From the NCBI RefSeq assembly GCF_000550785.1, contig NZ_CP004350.1, positions 3,018,009 to 3,082,008 of the forward strand: a DNA stretch of 64,000 bases. Reading direction: 5' to 3'. The notes under the pieces were generated by a model that was not told the origin of the DNA, did not search any database, and saw only the letters and a program-made list of their open reading frames with translations. Below, piece after piece: positions 47,106-56,555 of the stretch. This DNA is from Corynebacterium casei LMG S-19264 (GTDB lineage Bacteria; Actinomycetota; Actinomycetes; Mycobacteriales; Mycobacteriaceae). The position numbers and the translations under genes were made by a program. Positions within the stretch are counted from its first letter, which is position 1; every line of letters begins with the position of its first letter.

Positions 47106-47973
47106 TGGCTACCTTCCTCCCGGCAGCTTTCGGAGTCCGTCCCGTGAGCTTCGGCAGCAGTAGCGCGGCGATGACCAACACCGCCGTAATCAGCTTCATG
47201 TCGTTGGGGTTCAGGCCCACCGTCAGCGCCACGTAGATGATCAGGCGGTAGAGGACGGAGCCCAACGCAACCGATCCAACAATGAGCCACAGGCGACGCT
47301 GTGGGATAACAGCTTGGCCGACGATGACAGATGCCAGGCCGACCAGGATGAGGCCAACGCCCATGGAGATATCCGCGAAGCCCTGGAACTGAGCAATCAG
47401 CGCGCCACACAGACCAACCAGACCATTCGACAGTGCGAGGGTCAGCGTCTTGGTGAAGTCAGTGGAGACACCGAAAGAGGTAATCATCTGCTGATTATCA
47501 CCGGTAGCACGCAGCGCCAGGCCCAGGTCGGTGGAGAGGAACCACACGATGAGCATGACCAAAGCAACCGCACCGACGACCAAAAGGCCCACGACAAACC
47601 AGTCGTTCTTGATCTTATCCAGTGGCGTAAACACAGAATCTTGGCTCAGCAGCGGAATATTCGCGCCGCCCATAATCCGCAGGTTGATGGACCACAGGCC
47701 AATCATGGTCAAGATACCGGCGAGCAGGCCATCAATCTTGCCCTTCGTGTGCAAAAGACCGGTGATAATGCCGGCGATAAAGCCTGCAACAAAGCCCACG
47801 CCCGTCGCGATAATGGGGTTCACGCCATTGGTAATGAGTACGCCGGCGGCAGCCGCACCGGTGGTGAAACTGCCGTCAACGGTCAGGTCAGGGAAATCTA
47901 GAACTCGGAAGGTGAGGTAGACGCCTACGGCCATGACGGCATAAAGGAGTCCGAGCTCAACTGCACCGATCAT
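47098..47973 (-). CDS. ABC importer permease (branched-chain-type fold)
   Basis: 291 residues, about eight membrane segments, of the BPD_transp_2 class: LYAVMAVGVYLTFRVLDFPDLTVDGSFTTGAA and LGLALRATGDNQQM fragments are typical of the permeases paired with PF04392-type binding proteins. Start overlaps the stop of the binding-protein gene (ATGA). A basic C-terminal tail is cytosolic. Confidence 0.9.
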   Translation of the reverse strand: MIGAVELGLLYAVMAVGVYLTFRVLDFPDLTVDGSFTTGAAAAGVLITNGVNPIIATGVGFVAGFIAGIITGLLHTKGKIDGLLAGILTMIGLWSINLRIMGGANIPLLSQDSVFTPLDKIKNDWFVVGLLVVGAVALVMLIVWFLSTDLGLALRATGDNQQMITSFGVSTDFTKTLTLALSNGLVGLCGALIAQFQGFADISMGVGLILVGLASVIVGQAVIPQRRLWLIVGSVALGSVLYRLIIYVALTVGLNPNDMKLITAVLVIAALLLPKLTGRTPKAAGRKVANA

Positions 47974-48992
47974 ACGGTCTCAGCTTCTTCCAAAATTGCC
48001 TCTGGGATTTCAATGCCCTGAGCTTCCGCTGCTTCTGGGTTCACCACGTAGGTGAATTCCTTCGCGGTCTCCACTGGGGTAGAAGCAGGCTCTTCGCCAT
48101 CTTGCAGGATGCGCAGAGCCATCTCACCGGTCTGGCGGCCCAGCTGCTCGTAATCAATACCCAAGGTTGCGGCCGCACCACCTTCAACGGTGCCGGCCTC
48201 AGCGCCGATGACTGGAATCTGGTTGTCATTGGCAACGTTGATGAGCGAAGCAATGCCGGACACAACCATGTTGTCGGTTGGCACGTAGATGGCATCAACA
48301 TCACCGAGCGCCTGCACAGCCTGCGGTATCTCCGTCACGGAGGTGACGGTCTGCGTAGTGACATCCATGCCAGATTCACCAGCCACAGTAGTTAGCTCAT
48401 CCACCTGCACCTGAGAGTTGACCTCACCGGAGGCATAGACAACGCCGATGGTCTTCGCATCCGGAACCAGTTCCTTGAGCAGATCCACCTGGTCCGAAAT
48501 CGGTGCGATGTCAGAGGTGCCGGTGACGTTTGCGCCTGGGGCGTCGTTGGAATCTACCAGCTCTGCTGCCTCTGGGTCAGTGACTGCGGTAAAGAGCAGG
48601 GGAGCATCCTTGATGGACTGCGCCATGGCCTGCGCCGCTGGGGTAGCAATAGCCAAGTACAGATCGTGGTCAGCGTTCGCCATCTGCTGCGCGATGGTCA
48701 CCGCGGTGGACTGCTCGCCGTTGGCGTTTTGCTCATCCCATTCCACTTCGACGCCGGCGTCTTCAAACGCGGCCTTGAAGCCTGCGGCGCTGGCATCCAG
48801 TGCCGGGTGCTGCACGAGCTGGTTGATGCCGATGGAGTAGCTTTCCGCTGCGTCACCATCGCCGCCAGTGCTATCGCCAGCAGCGTCATCGCCGCTTTCC
48901 GATGAACAGCCAACCAGCACCAGTGCGGTCGCAGACAGTGCAGCAATGACTGAAGTCATGCGTGAGGGCTTGGAGATTCGATTAATTCTCAT
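47970..48992 (-). CDS. ABC substrate-binding lipoprotein (TrpX-like)
   Basis: 340 residues from ATG at 48992 with AAGGAAGC upstream. Lipobox LVGC with Cys29, then an acidic Gly/Asp linker. The mature protein has two lobes: GINQLVQHPALDASAAGFK, IATPAAQAMAQS, LLFTAVTDPEAA, IGVVYASGEVNSQ, PTDNMVVSG, LGIDYEQLGRQTGEMA, as in the PF04392 family. Streptococcal TrpX of this family takes up tryptophan or related amino acids. The trp operon about 1.5 kb away makes an aromatic amino acid ligand plausible, but not shown. Confidence 0.9.
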   Translation of the reverse strand: MRINRISKPSRMTSVIAALSATALVLVGCSSESGDDAAGDSTGGDGDAAESYSIGINQLVQHPALDASAAGFKAAFEDAGVEVEWDEQNANGEQSTAVTIAQQMANADHDLYLAIATPAAQAMAQSIKDAPLLFTAVTDPEAAELVDSNDAPGANVTGTSDIAPISDQVDLLKELVPDAKTIGVVYASGEVNSQVQVDELTTVAGESGMDVTTQTVTSVTEIPQAVQALGDVDAIYVPTDNMVVSGIASLINVANDNQIPVIGAEAGTVEGGAAATLGIDYEQLGRQTGEMALRILQDGEEPASTPVETAKEFTYVVNPEAAEAQGIEIPEAILEEAETV

Positions 48993-49439
48993 GTTGAGAG
49001 CTTCCTTATGTGTCGAAGGGAGTTCACAGGAAACGCCGGCCGCCAATAGACGCGCCACATCGCTTCCCTATGCAAAACCAGTACGGTAGTTCTAAATATA
49101 GCGGTTAAGCAGGGGTTTCAATACCTCTTCTGCAAACTTGTTCCATCCGATTTTCTACCCGTACCCACGGCTTGCGTAATGCAAGTCACATAACATGCAG
49201 CTCATGGCTATGTCATTCTTTTATTCACAACCCGCTTTAACTGTCTTAACGGTCGGTAAGTGCTTTTAATCTCAACCCCACCTGGGGGTATCAAAGATGC
49301 GCGCCGGATTCTCGCACTTCGTTCTCCAGCACCTTGTGCACTATAAAACCTCTCCCTATTACCGCGGTAGGAAAATAACCAACAGTCGGCCACGCGGCCC
49401 ACACACGAGGGGGAAGTTTGAGACAAGACACCATAAGCT
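48993..49439. other. Divergent intergenic region, ABC importer / CPBP protein
   Basis: About 450 bases without a gene. It holds both promoters. CCCCACCTGGGGG near 49275-49287 is a short GC-rich hairpin. No T-box or other known riboswitch was recognised. Confidence 0.4.
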
Positions 49440-50135
49440 ATGCCGGTTTTACACCGCGACCAACCGGAGCCCACCTCGCGTGGGCTTTTGCAAATGTTTG
49501 CAGCAGGGATGCTCGGGGCGGCCGGGTGTGGATTCGCAGCTGGATTCTTAGCCAAAAGCACACGCGGCCCAGTCGGGGATCTCATCACGCTAGGGGCCTT
49601 CTTAGGCTTTGTCCTTGCTGGTGGTGGAGTTCTCTATTTCGGGTTAGTGCGTCGCTACGGTTGGGGTTGGCAAGAGTTTGGATTCACCCGACCTACCCGT
49701 TCACTTTGGCACTTAACTTGGTGGATCCCCGCGACAATTGCAGCTGGCGGCATTAGAGCCATGCTCATCGGCACTGCACTGGGCCTAAGCCCGAGCGGCG
49801 GAAGCTCCGAGACGGCCGGCTTCCACCTCAGCATCGTTGCGAGCATCCTGATTTTTGTCATCACGGTAATCCTTGCGCCCCTTTTCGAAGAAATTGTCTT
49901 CCGACGCGTGCTCATGGACTGGCTTGATGCCCGATTCTCTACCTGGATTGCAGCGACAGTAACGACGGTAGCGTTCACCGCCGCCCACATCTCACCAGCC
50001 ATCATGCTCTATATAGTGTTTTTGGGTACTTCCTTGATTCTTGCGCGCTTGTGGTTCGGAAGCTTGTGGGGATCATTCCTTGTCCATGCCGCCAATAATG
50101 GGCTCGTTACCGCAATAGCCCTGTTGGCTCTCTAA
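49440..50135 (+). CDS. trpP: CPBP-family intramembrane protease-like protein in the trpP position
   Basis: 231 residues with about six to seven membrane segments. The Abi/CAAX-like motifs are present: FEEIVFRRVL (Glu pair, about 141-142), TAAHISPA (His) and LVHAANN (His, Asn), as in glutamic intramembrane endopeptidases. A gene of this place just before trpL in C. glutamicum has been named trpP; I use the symbol tentatively. Start at 49440 has no strong ribosome site; an internal ATG at 49494 is possible. A role in tryptophan uptake versus proteolysis is open. Confidence 0.75.
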   Translation: MPVLHRDQPEPTSRGLLQMFAAGMLGAAGCGFAAGFLAKSTRGPVGDLITLGAFLGFVLAGGGVLYFGLVRRYGWGWQEFGFTRPTRSLWHLTWWIPATIAAGGIRAMLIGTALGLSPSGGSSETAGFHLSIVASILIFVITVILAPLFEEIVFRRVLMDWLDARFSTWIAATVTTVAFTAAHISPAIMLYIVFLGTSLILARLWFGSLWGSFLVHAANNGLVTAIALLAL

Positions 50136-50176
50136 TCGCAGCCCAACACCCGGTCCGGAAAGGACATAACACTCAA

Positions 50177-50188
50177 CATAGTACTATG
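50177..50188. promoter_or_regulatory. Perfect 12-base palindrome with AGTACT core
   Basis: CATAGTACTATG, 60 bases before the larger palindrome that contains the same AGTACT unit three times in total. Candidate operator. Confidence 0.45.
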
Positions 50189-50237
50189 CTTGCATAAGTG
50201 CACTACAACGACATTTTCACACCTTTCACTGCCGTGG

Positions 50238-50273
50238 GGAGTACTAAGTCCTGAGCTCAGTACTTAGTACTCC
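50238..50273. promoter_or_regulatory. 36-base near-perfect palindrome upstream of trpL
   Basis: Left arm GGAGTACTAAGTCCTGAG and right arm CTCAGTACTTAGTACTCC differ at one pair. It ends about 80 bases upstream of trpL. It may end trpP transcription or be a repressor site for trp; no T tract follows, which favours a protein site. LtbR, known to repress trp and leu genes in C. glutamicum, is one candidate. Confidence 0.55.
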
Positions 50274-50354
50274 ACTTAATACTTCGGGGGTATAGAGAAT
50301 GAAATTTCGGGATCTGTATCCCATTTTTTGAACTGTGGTGCTACAGTGTCTTTC

Positions 50355-50399
50355 ATGAAGAACTTGAGCACCGTTAATCTTTGGTGGTGGCGCGCGTAA
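50355..50399 (+). CDS. trpL: Tryptophan operon leader peptide
   Basis: Encodes MKNLSTVNLWWWRA with three Trp codons in a row followed by a stop, the sensor of a transcription attenuator. Ribosome stalling at the Trp codons under Trp shortage would free the downstream antiterminator. Confidence 0.92.
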   Translation: MKNLSTVNLWWWRA

Positions 50400-50401
50400 C
50401 T

Positions 50402-50472
50402 CGCGGGCCTACTTAAAGCTTCCTTCTTTAAAGCTTCCCTAAAACCAGGCTCGCAGTGTGCGGGCCTTTCGT
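50402..50472 (+). promoter_or_regulatory. trp attenuator (antiterminator and terminator)
   Basis: Terminator stem AGGCTCGCA / TGCGGGCCT at about 50448-50469 followed by TTTCGTTGT. The competing antiterminator pairs GCGGGCCT just after the leader stop (about 50404-50411) with AGGCTCGC, with one G-U pair. Between them a TTAAAGCTTCC unit is repeated twice. Confidence 0.85.
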
Positions 50473-50564
50473 TGTCTTAAGGGACATAACCGGTATAGAC
50501 CCGCGGACTGCGAGGTTAAAATTTTTAATCTCTAAACCAACACATTCGCGAAAGACAGATAGCT

Positions 50565-52097
50565 ATGACCGGATTTATTACTGCATCACGGGCGCTGCCG
50601 TACACCACGGACGCCGCCTCGTTATTTGATGCCTTAGCCACCACACATGATTCAATGCTGCTGGAGTCAGCCGATATTGAATCTAAGAAAAACGTGCAGT
50701 GCCTGGCGGTGGTTGATGCTGCGCTCAAGGTCACGTGCCTCGGGCAGCGTGTCCGCGCCCAGGTACTGACCCCAGCGGGTCAGGCCATGCTGGCCCGTCT
50801 TGAGGAGCAGCTCGCTGACTACCTGGTTGCGCCGGGGGAGTTCGCATTTGAGCCTTCCACGGATATTGATGAGCGCCGTCGCCTGAAAGCCATTTCGAAT
50901 GCAGAGGTTCTGCGTAAACTGCAGTTAGATGCAGGTTATTCACACGAAATGCTTCCTTTCTTAGGCGGCGGTTTTGCTTATGATTACCTCGATACTTTTG
51001 AGGTTCTGCCTGAGGTTCGTGATGGGGAAAATGAGTACCCGGATTATGAATTCGTGGTGGCGCAGACCCTGCTGCACGTGGATCACCTGAACCAGAGCAT
51101 TGTTCTTCACGGTGTTGATGTGGATGCGGCAGAGCTAGAGGCACGGCTGGATAAGCATCTGGCTAAGGCACAAGAGCTTTTCGATGCCCCCGCGGCCGAC
51201 ACCACCGATGCCACTGATACTTCCGGGGCAGCAAATGAAAAGACCGTCACCGTCACCGCAGATATCTTGGACAAGGACTTCCGCAAGCATGTGGTGAACC
51301 TGCAGAAGAATATTTACGAGGGCGATATCTACCAGGTTGTCCCGGCGCGCTCTTTTTCCATGGAATGCCCAGACGCGTTCGCGGCATATCGCAAGCTGCG
51401 GGAGACTAATCCTTCTCCTTACATGTTCTATATCCGCGGTGCGGACTATGAACTAATTGGAGCTTCACCGGAATCTAATTTGAAGTTCTCAGCTGATACC
51501 CGCGAGGTACAGCTTTACCCAATCGCTGGCACGCGCCCACGCGGTGCAACCCACGAATTAGACATCCGCAATGAGCTGGATATGCGCACGGATACCAAGG
51601 AAGTTGCCGAGCACACCATGCTCGTGGACCTCGCGCGCAATGACCTCGCCCGCGTCGCGGTACCTGGCACGCGTCGCGTGGCAGATCTCTTGCAAGTAGA
51701 CCGCTACTCCCGCGTCATGCACTTGGTCTCCCGGGTGGTGGCAGAACTGCACCCAGACTTCGACGCAATTGATGCTTACCGTGCGTGCATGAACATGGGC
51801 ACGCTGACCGGTGCACCGAAGCTACGTGCGATGGAACTTGTCCGCAACACCGAGAATAAGCGCCGCGGCTCTTACGGTGGGGCAGTGGGGTATCTGCGCG
51901 GAGACGGCTCCATGGATAACTGCATTGTTATCCGTTCCGCATTCATTAAAAATGACACGGCTATTGTCCAAGCCGGTGCCGGCGTTGTCCGTGACTCCGT
52001 CCCACAATCTGAAGCCGATGAAACTTTGCACAAGGCTTACGCGGTACTGCACGCGATTGCCGCCGCCAACAACGCCACCCTGGAGGTCATCCGATGA
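50565..52097 (+). CDS. trpE: Anthranilate synthase component I
   Basis: 510 residues; makes anthranilate from chorismate with the amidotransferase TrpG. The feedback tryptophan site LLES (32-35) with Ser40 near the N-terminus is present. Catalytic half: KNIYEGDIYQVVPAR, GASPESNLKF, PIAGTRPRG, HTMLVDLARNDL, GTLTGAPKLRAMEL, QAGAGVVRDSVP. It ends in an ATGA overlap with trpG. First structural gene, 165 bases after the leader. Confidence 0.97.
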   Translation: MTGFITASRALPYTTDAASLFDALATTHDSMLLESADIESKKNVQCLAVVDAALKVTCLGQRVRAQVLTPAGQAMLARLEEQLADYLVAPGEFAFEPSTDIDERRRLKAISNAEVLRKLQLDAGYSHEMLPFLGGGFAYDYLDTFEVLPEVRDGENEYPDYEFVVAQTLLHVDHLNQSIVLHGVDVDAAELEARLDKHLAKAQELFDAPAADTTDATDTSGAANEKTVTVTADILDKDFRKHVVNLQKNIYEGDIYQVVPARSFSMECPDAFAAYRKLRETNPSPYMFYIRGADYELIGASPESNLKFSADTREVQLYPIAGTRPRGATHELDIRNELDMRTDTKEVAEHTMLVDLARNDLARVAVPGTRRVADLLQVDRYSRVMHLVSRVVAELHPDFDAIDAYRACMNMGTLTGAPKLRAMELVRNTENKRRGSYGGAVGYLRGDGSMDNCIVIRSAFIKNDTAIVQAGAGVVRDSVPQSEADETLHKAYAVLHAIAAANNATLEVIR

Positions 52098-52747
52098 GCA
52101 CTGTAGAAAACAAGACTGACAACAAGACTAAAAACAAGCCGAAGGTTTTGTTGCTCGATAATCATGATTCTTTCGTCTACAACCTTGTTGATGCCCTCTC
52201 CGGCTATGACACCGTAGTCATGCGCAATACCGTCACAGTGACGGAAGTGCTCGCGCAACAGCCTGACATGATCGTGCTCTCCCCAGGCCCGGGTCACCCG
52301 ACCGAAGCCGGCTGCATGATGGAACTCATCGACACCTTCTTGGGCAAGATTCCACTGCTGGGAATCTGCCTTGGTTTCCAAGCCTTGCTGGAGCACCACG
52401 GTGGGGAAGTGGCGCCCTGCGGTCCGGTCCACGGTTCAACCGACACGATGATTCTTACCGAAGCCGGAACCCAACACCCCGTGTTCAAGGGGCTGACCAC
52501 TGATGTGGAACCAGACCAGCCGGACTATGTGGGCACCCAAGTTCCCATCGCTAGGTATCACTCACTTGGCTGCGTCAGCTTGCCTCAGGGACTGCGCGCT
52601 TTGGGCTACATCGATGACATCGTCATGGCTGCAGAAACCGAAGACGGCCTCGCGCTGGGTCTGCAGTTCCACCCCGAATCCGTGCTTACCCCAACGGGTC
52701 CGATCATGTTGGAGCGTTGCGTGGAGCAATTGGCATCGAAAAGCTAA
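52094..52747 (+). CDS. trpG: Anthranilate synthase component II (glutamine amidotransferase)
   Basis: 217 residues. Class I amidotransferase: DNHDSFVYNLV, LSPGPGHP, nucleophile Cys92 in GICLGFQ and the His-Glu of GLQFHPES. Delivers ammonia to TrpE. The N-terminus has an unusual Asn/Lys/Asp-rich extension (residues 5-16). Not fused to trpD. Overlaps trpE by four bases. Confidence 0.96.
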   Translation: MSTVENKTDNKTKNKPKVLLLDNHDSFVYNLVDALSGYDTVVMRNTVTVTEVLAQQPDMIVLSPGPGHPTEAGCMMELIDTFLGKIPLLGICLGFQALLEHHGGEVAPCGPVHGSTDTMILTEAGTQHPVFKGLTTDVEPDQPDYVGTQVPIARYHSLGCVSLPQGLRALGYIDDIVMAAETEDGLALGLQFHPESVLTPTGPIMLERCVEQLASKS

Positions 52748-52831
52748 AAAGCTTGCTCTAAGCAGACCATTAACCGCATGTTAAACACTATTTATTACAG
52801 TATCTATTAGTAACTAGAAAGGAAGCCCGTC

Positions 52832-53851
52832 ATGGCAGCACCATTGAACGCTTTAACGAAGTACTTGGACAATCCCGCCCCCACAGTGGAGGAGGCCCAA
52901 GAGGTCTTCTACCCACTGACCAACGGTGATTATGACGATATCCACATCGCCGCACTGTTGGCCACCATCCGCACCCGAGGTGAAACCTTCGCGGACCTGG
53001 CTGGCGCGGCAAAGGCCTTCATCAACGCCTCCCGCCCGTTTCCTATCACCGGCAAGGGCATTCTAGACTCCGCCGGCACAGGTGGTGATGGCACCAACAC
53101 CATCAACATTTCCACCGGTGCATCCTTGCTCGTCGGCGCTGGCGGCGCAAAAGTTATCAAGTGCGGCAACCGTTCTGTCTCCTCCAAGTCCGGCTCCGCC
53201 GACGCCTTGGAGGCACTCAACATTCCGCTCGACTTGGATGTTGACCGCGCCGTCCGCCAGTTCGAAGAATCAGGTTTTACATTCCTCTACGCACCGGCGT
53301 ACCACCCTGCCGTCGCGCACGTTATGCCAGTGCGCCGCGCGCTGAAGGTGCCCACCATCTTCAACTCACTCGGCCCCATCCTTTCCCCGGCGCGCCCAGA
53401 GTTCCAGATCATGGGCGTTGCTAATCCACAATCGGGCCGTACCATCGCCGAGGTTTTCAAGGAGCTGGGCCGCGGCCGCGCGATTGTTATGCACGGCGCG
53501 GGCACCGATGAAATTGCCGTTCACGGCCCAACCCAGATCTGGGAGCTGCGTGATGGTGAGATTGAGGAATACACGCTGAATCCGGAAGACTTTGGCGTGG
53601 GCACCCACCAGCTTTCTGACCTCACTGGTGGTGACGGTGTGGAAAATGCTGCAGCTCTGCGCAAGGTCTTCGACAATGACGCACCGGCCGCTCATCGCGA
53701 TGCCATCGCCACGAATGCCGGCGCAATGTTCTATCTCACCGGGCATGCAGACAGCTTCAAAGAGGGCACGGATAAGGCTTTGGGCTTGCTTGCCGATGCC
53801 ACGGTGAAAGATTGGTTGCAGCGCCACGAGGAGGCAAACTATGCCAAATAA
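52832..53851 (+). CDS. trpD: Anthranilate phosphoribosyltransferase
   Basis: 339 residues; joins anthranilate to PRPP. DSAGTGGDGTNTINIST is the PRPP-binding loop, KCGNRSVSSKSGSADALEAL the anthranilate-side motif, and FNSLGPILSPARPEFQIMGV follows. ATG after GAAAGGAAG, 84 bases beyond trpG; overlaps trpC by 11 bases. Confidence 0.96.
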   Translation: MAAPLNALTKYLDNPAPTVEEAQEVFYPLTNGDYDDIHIAALLATIRTRGETFADLAGAAKAFINASRPFPITGKGILDSAGTGGDGTNTINISTGASLLVGAGGAKVIKCGNRSVSSKSGSADALEALNIPLDLDVDRAVRQFEESGFTFLYAPAYHPAVAHVMPVRRALKVPTIFNSLGPILSPARPEFQIMGVANPQSGRTIAEVFKELGRGRAIVMHGAGTDEIAVHGPTQIWELRDGEIEEYTLNPEDFGVGTHQLSDLTGGDGVENAAALRKVFDNDAPAAHRDAIATNAGAMFYLTGHADSFKEGTDKALGLLADATVKDWLQRHEEANYAK

Positions 53852-55316
53852 GAATCCACTTCCGACAGTTCTCGAAGGAATTGTTGAGACCCGCCGGGGG
53901 CATCTGGAAGGCATCGCTAAGCGAATTGCGCACGTTGATGTAGATAACCTGCCACGCTCAACCCGCTCCCTGTATGACAACCTGCATGGCGCAACCAACG
54001 CGTTCATCATGGAGTGCAAGTCTTCATCTCCTTCCCTCGGGTTGATTCGTGAGCACTATGAGCCAGGTGCCATCGCCCGGATTTACTCGCGTTATGCCGC
54101 CGGTATTTCTGTGCTTTGTGAGCCTGAGCGTTTCGGTGGGGACTATGACCATCTGCAAACCGTTGCCCTGTCCTCGCACCTGCCTGTGCTGTGCAAAGAT
54201 TTCATTGTGGATGAAGTTCAAATCCATGCCGCACGCTACTTCGGTGCCGACGCCATCTTATTGATGCTCTCGGTGCTAGACGATGAAGAGTACACACGCC
54301 TGCAAAGTGAAGCCCACCGATTCGGCCTGGACGTGCTCACCGAAGTCATTGACACCGATGAAGTCGAGCGCGCTATCCGTTTGGGTGCGAAGATCTTCGG
54401 CGTCAATCACCGTAATCTGCACGATCTCAGCATCGATCTGAGCCGCTCCAAGACTCTATCTTCTCTGCTTCCTGAGGGCTCTGTTGTGGTCTCCGAATCC
54501 GGCATTCGCAACAATGCCACCGTGCGCGCTCTTGGCGGTCACTCCAATGGTTTCCTGGTGGGTTCTCAACTCACCTCCACCCCGGACATTGACCGCGCCG
54601 CCCGTGAGCTGGTCTATGGCCACAACAAGGTCTGCGGACTCACTACCTGGTCTGCTGCCCAAGCCGCTCGCGCCGCTGGGGCTGTCTACGGCGGACTGGT
54701 CTTCGAAGAAGCATCTCCACGCAATGTTTCACGTGAAACAGCGGAAGACATTATTGCCCACGAATCTGATTTGGACTACGTTGCGGTATCCCGCCGTACC
54801 GAAGGCTGGGCCGAGTTAGCTGCCATCGATGGCGTGGAAGCACTGCAATTGCACGCGCCGTACCAAGGCAGCTTCGAAGCCGAGTTCGAGTACATCCACG
54901 CTGTGGTACAAGAAGTTCGCGACTCCGGTATCGCCGTCGCATCCTCCAAGGATGAAGACCTGGACTTCGGCGCAGAGAAGGAGAGTGGTCTACAAATCTG
55001 GCGCGCTGTCTCCATGACTTATGCCGACGGCCCCGCTCTTGCCCAGGCGCTTATCGCGGACAAAGCAGTCGACCGCGTTGTTCTCGACTCCGGCGATGGC
55101 GGAACCGGCACGAGCTTCGACTGGTCCACTGTTCCTGAATCCGTTCTTTCCTCCGCGCTCCTCGCAGGCGGAATTGGCCCCGATAATGCCGAAGAAGCTC
55201 TTCGTGTTGGCACCCTCGGCCTCGACCTCAATTCCGGACTGGAGACCTTCAAGGGCGTTAAGGACACTGGACTCATCGCGCGCACTTTTGCGACAATTAG
55301 AAATTTCCACGCTTAA
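53841..55316 (+). CDS. trpCF: Bifunctional indole-3-glycerol phosphate synthase / phosphoribosylanthranilate isomerase
   Basis: 491 residues. TrpC half (about 1-255): [45 protein letters not shown]. TrpF half (about 258-491): [45 protein letters not shown]. The fusion is the enterobacterial and corynebacterial arrangement. ATG after GAGGAGG inside the end of trpD. A perfect parS site lies in the region coding NVSRET. Confidence 0.96.
   Translation: MPNKNPLPTVLEGIVETRRGHLEGIAKRIAHVDVDNLPRSTRSLYDNLHGATNAFIMECKSSSPSLGLIREHYEPGAIARIYSRYAAGISVLCEPERFGGDYDHLQTVALSSHLPVLCKDFIVDEVQIHAARYFGADAILLMLSVLDDEEYTRLQSEAHRFGLDVLTEVIDTDEVERAIRLGAKIFGVNHRNLHDLSIDLSRSKTLSSLLPEGSVVVSESGIRNNATVRALGGHSNGFLVGSQLTSTPDIDRAARELVYGHNKVCGLTTWSAAQAARAAGAVYGGLVFEEASPRNVSRETAEDIIAHESDLDYVAVSRRTEGWAELAAIDGVEALQLHAPYQGSFEAEFEYIHAVVQEVRDSGIAVASSKDEDLDFGAEKESGLQIWRAVSMTYADGPALAQALIADKAVDRVVLDSGDGGTGTSFDWSTVPESVLSSALLAGGIGPDNAEEALRVGTLGLDLNSGLETFKGVKDTGLIARTFATIRNFHA
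54725..54740. other. Perfect parS (ParB-binding) site within trpCF
   Basis: TGTTTCACGTGAAACA is identical to the universal bacterial parS consensus and fully palindromic. It lies inside a coding frame. Confidence 0.9.
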
Positions 55317-55329
55317 AGGAACATCAGAC

Positions 55330-56553
55330 ATGACTGAAACTTCTACTACGAACGAATCCCGAGAGACACTCCTTCCGGCCTACTTCGGCGAATTCGGCGG
55401 ACAATTCGTCCCAGAATCTCTCATCCCTGCCCTCGACCAACTCGAAAAGGCCTTCGTCGATGCCATGGAGGACGAGTCTTTCCAAAAGGAACTCGCAGAC
55501 CTCCTGCGTGATTACTTGGGCCGTCCAACCCCGATTACTGAAGTCCACAAGCTCGGCGGCAAGGCGCGCATCTTCCTCAAACGCGAGGACCTTGTTCACG
55601 GTGGTGCCCACAAGACCAACCAGGTCTTGGGCCAAGCACTGTTGGCTAAGCGCATGGGTAAGACTCGCATCATCGCGGAGACCGGCGCCGGACAGCACGG
55701 CACCGCGACAGCTCTTGCATGTGCGCTATTAGACCTTGAATGCGTTGTCTACATGGGTGCTAAAGACGTTGCGCGCCAACAACCAAACGTGTTCCGCATG
55801 GAACTGATGGGCGCCAAAGTCGTACCCGTTGACACCGGCTCCGGCACTTTGAAAGACGCCGTCAACGAAGCATTGCGGGACTGGACCGCCACCTTCCATG
55901 AGTCGCACTACCTTCTCGGTACCGCCGCCGGCCCGCACCCATTCCCAACCATCGTGCGTGAATTCCACCGCGTCATCTCCACTGAGGCGAAGGCGCAGAT
56001 GCTTGAACGCATCGGCGGTCTGCCAGACTTGGTCGTCGCTTGTGTGGGTGGCGGTTCCAACGCAATTGGCATGTTCGCAGATTTTATTGATGAAGAAGGC
56101 GTGGAACTTGTCGGCGCTGAGCCCGGCGGAGAAGGCCTCGACTCCGGCAAGCATGGTGCGACCATCAACAATGGCACCATCGGTATTTTGCACGGCGCTC
56201 GCAGCTACCTCATGCGCAATACCGACGGCCAAGTAGAGGAGTCCTACTCGATCTCCGCCGGACTGGATTACCCAGGCGTAGGCCCACAGCACGCGCACTT
56301 GCACGCTACCGGTCGCGCGAAGTACGTCGGCATTACCGATGCTGAGGCACTTGAAGCTTTCCAGCTGCTCTCCCAACAAGAGGGCATCATTCCAGCACTC
56401 GAATCTTCCCACGCGCTGGCTTATGCGCTCAAGCGCAAGGACGAAGACATCAACATTCTGGTCTCCCTTTCCGGTCGCGGTGACAAAGACATCGACCACG
56501 TTCGCCAGACTCTCGAAGCACACCCTGAGCTTGTCATCAAGGAGAAGAACTAA
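55330..56553 (+). CDS. trpB: Tryptophan synthase beta subunit
   Basis: 407 residues from ATG at 55330. PLP Lys95 in [32 protein letters not shown] for phosphate binding, and [12 protein letters not shown]. Condenses indole with serine. The open frame continues upstream without a start or homology. 13 bases after trpCF. Confidence 0.97.
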   Translation: MTETSTTNESRETLLPAYFGEFGGQFVPESLIPALDQLEKAFVDAMEDESFQKELADLLRDYLGRPTPITEVHKLGGKARIFLKREDLVHGGAHKTNQVLGQALLAKRMGKTRIIAETGAGQHGTATALACALLDLECVVYMGAKDVARQQPNVFRMELMGAKVVPVDTGSGTLKDAVNEALRDWTATFHESHYLLGTAAGPHPFPTIVREFHRVISTEAKAQMLERIGGLPDLVVACVGGGSNAIGMFADFIDEEGVELVGAEPGGEGLDSGKHGATINNGTIGILHGARSYLMRNTDGQVEESYSISAGLDYPGVGPQHAHLHATGRAKYVGITDAEALEAFQLLSQQEGIIPALESSHALAYALKRKDEDINILVSLSGRGDKDIDHVRQTLEAHPELVIKEKN

Positions 56554-56555
56554 CC

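Noticed and set aside
55021..55329. Upstream extension of the trpB frame
   Set aside because: Overlaps trpF in another frame, no homology; the true start is at 55330 after the trpCF stop.
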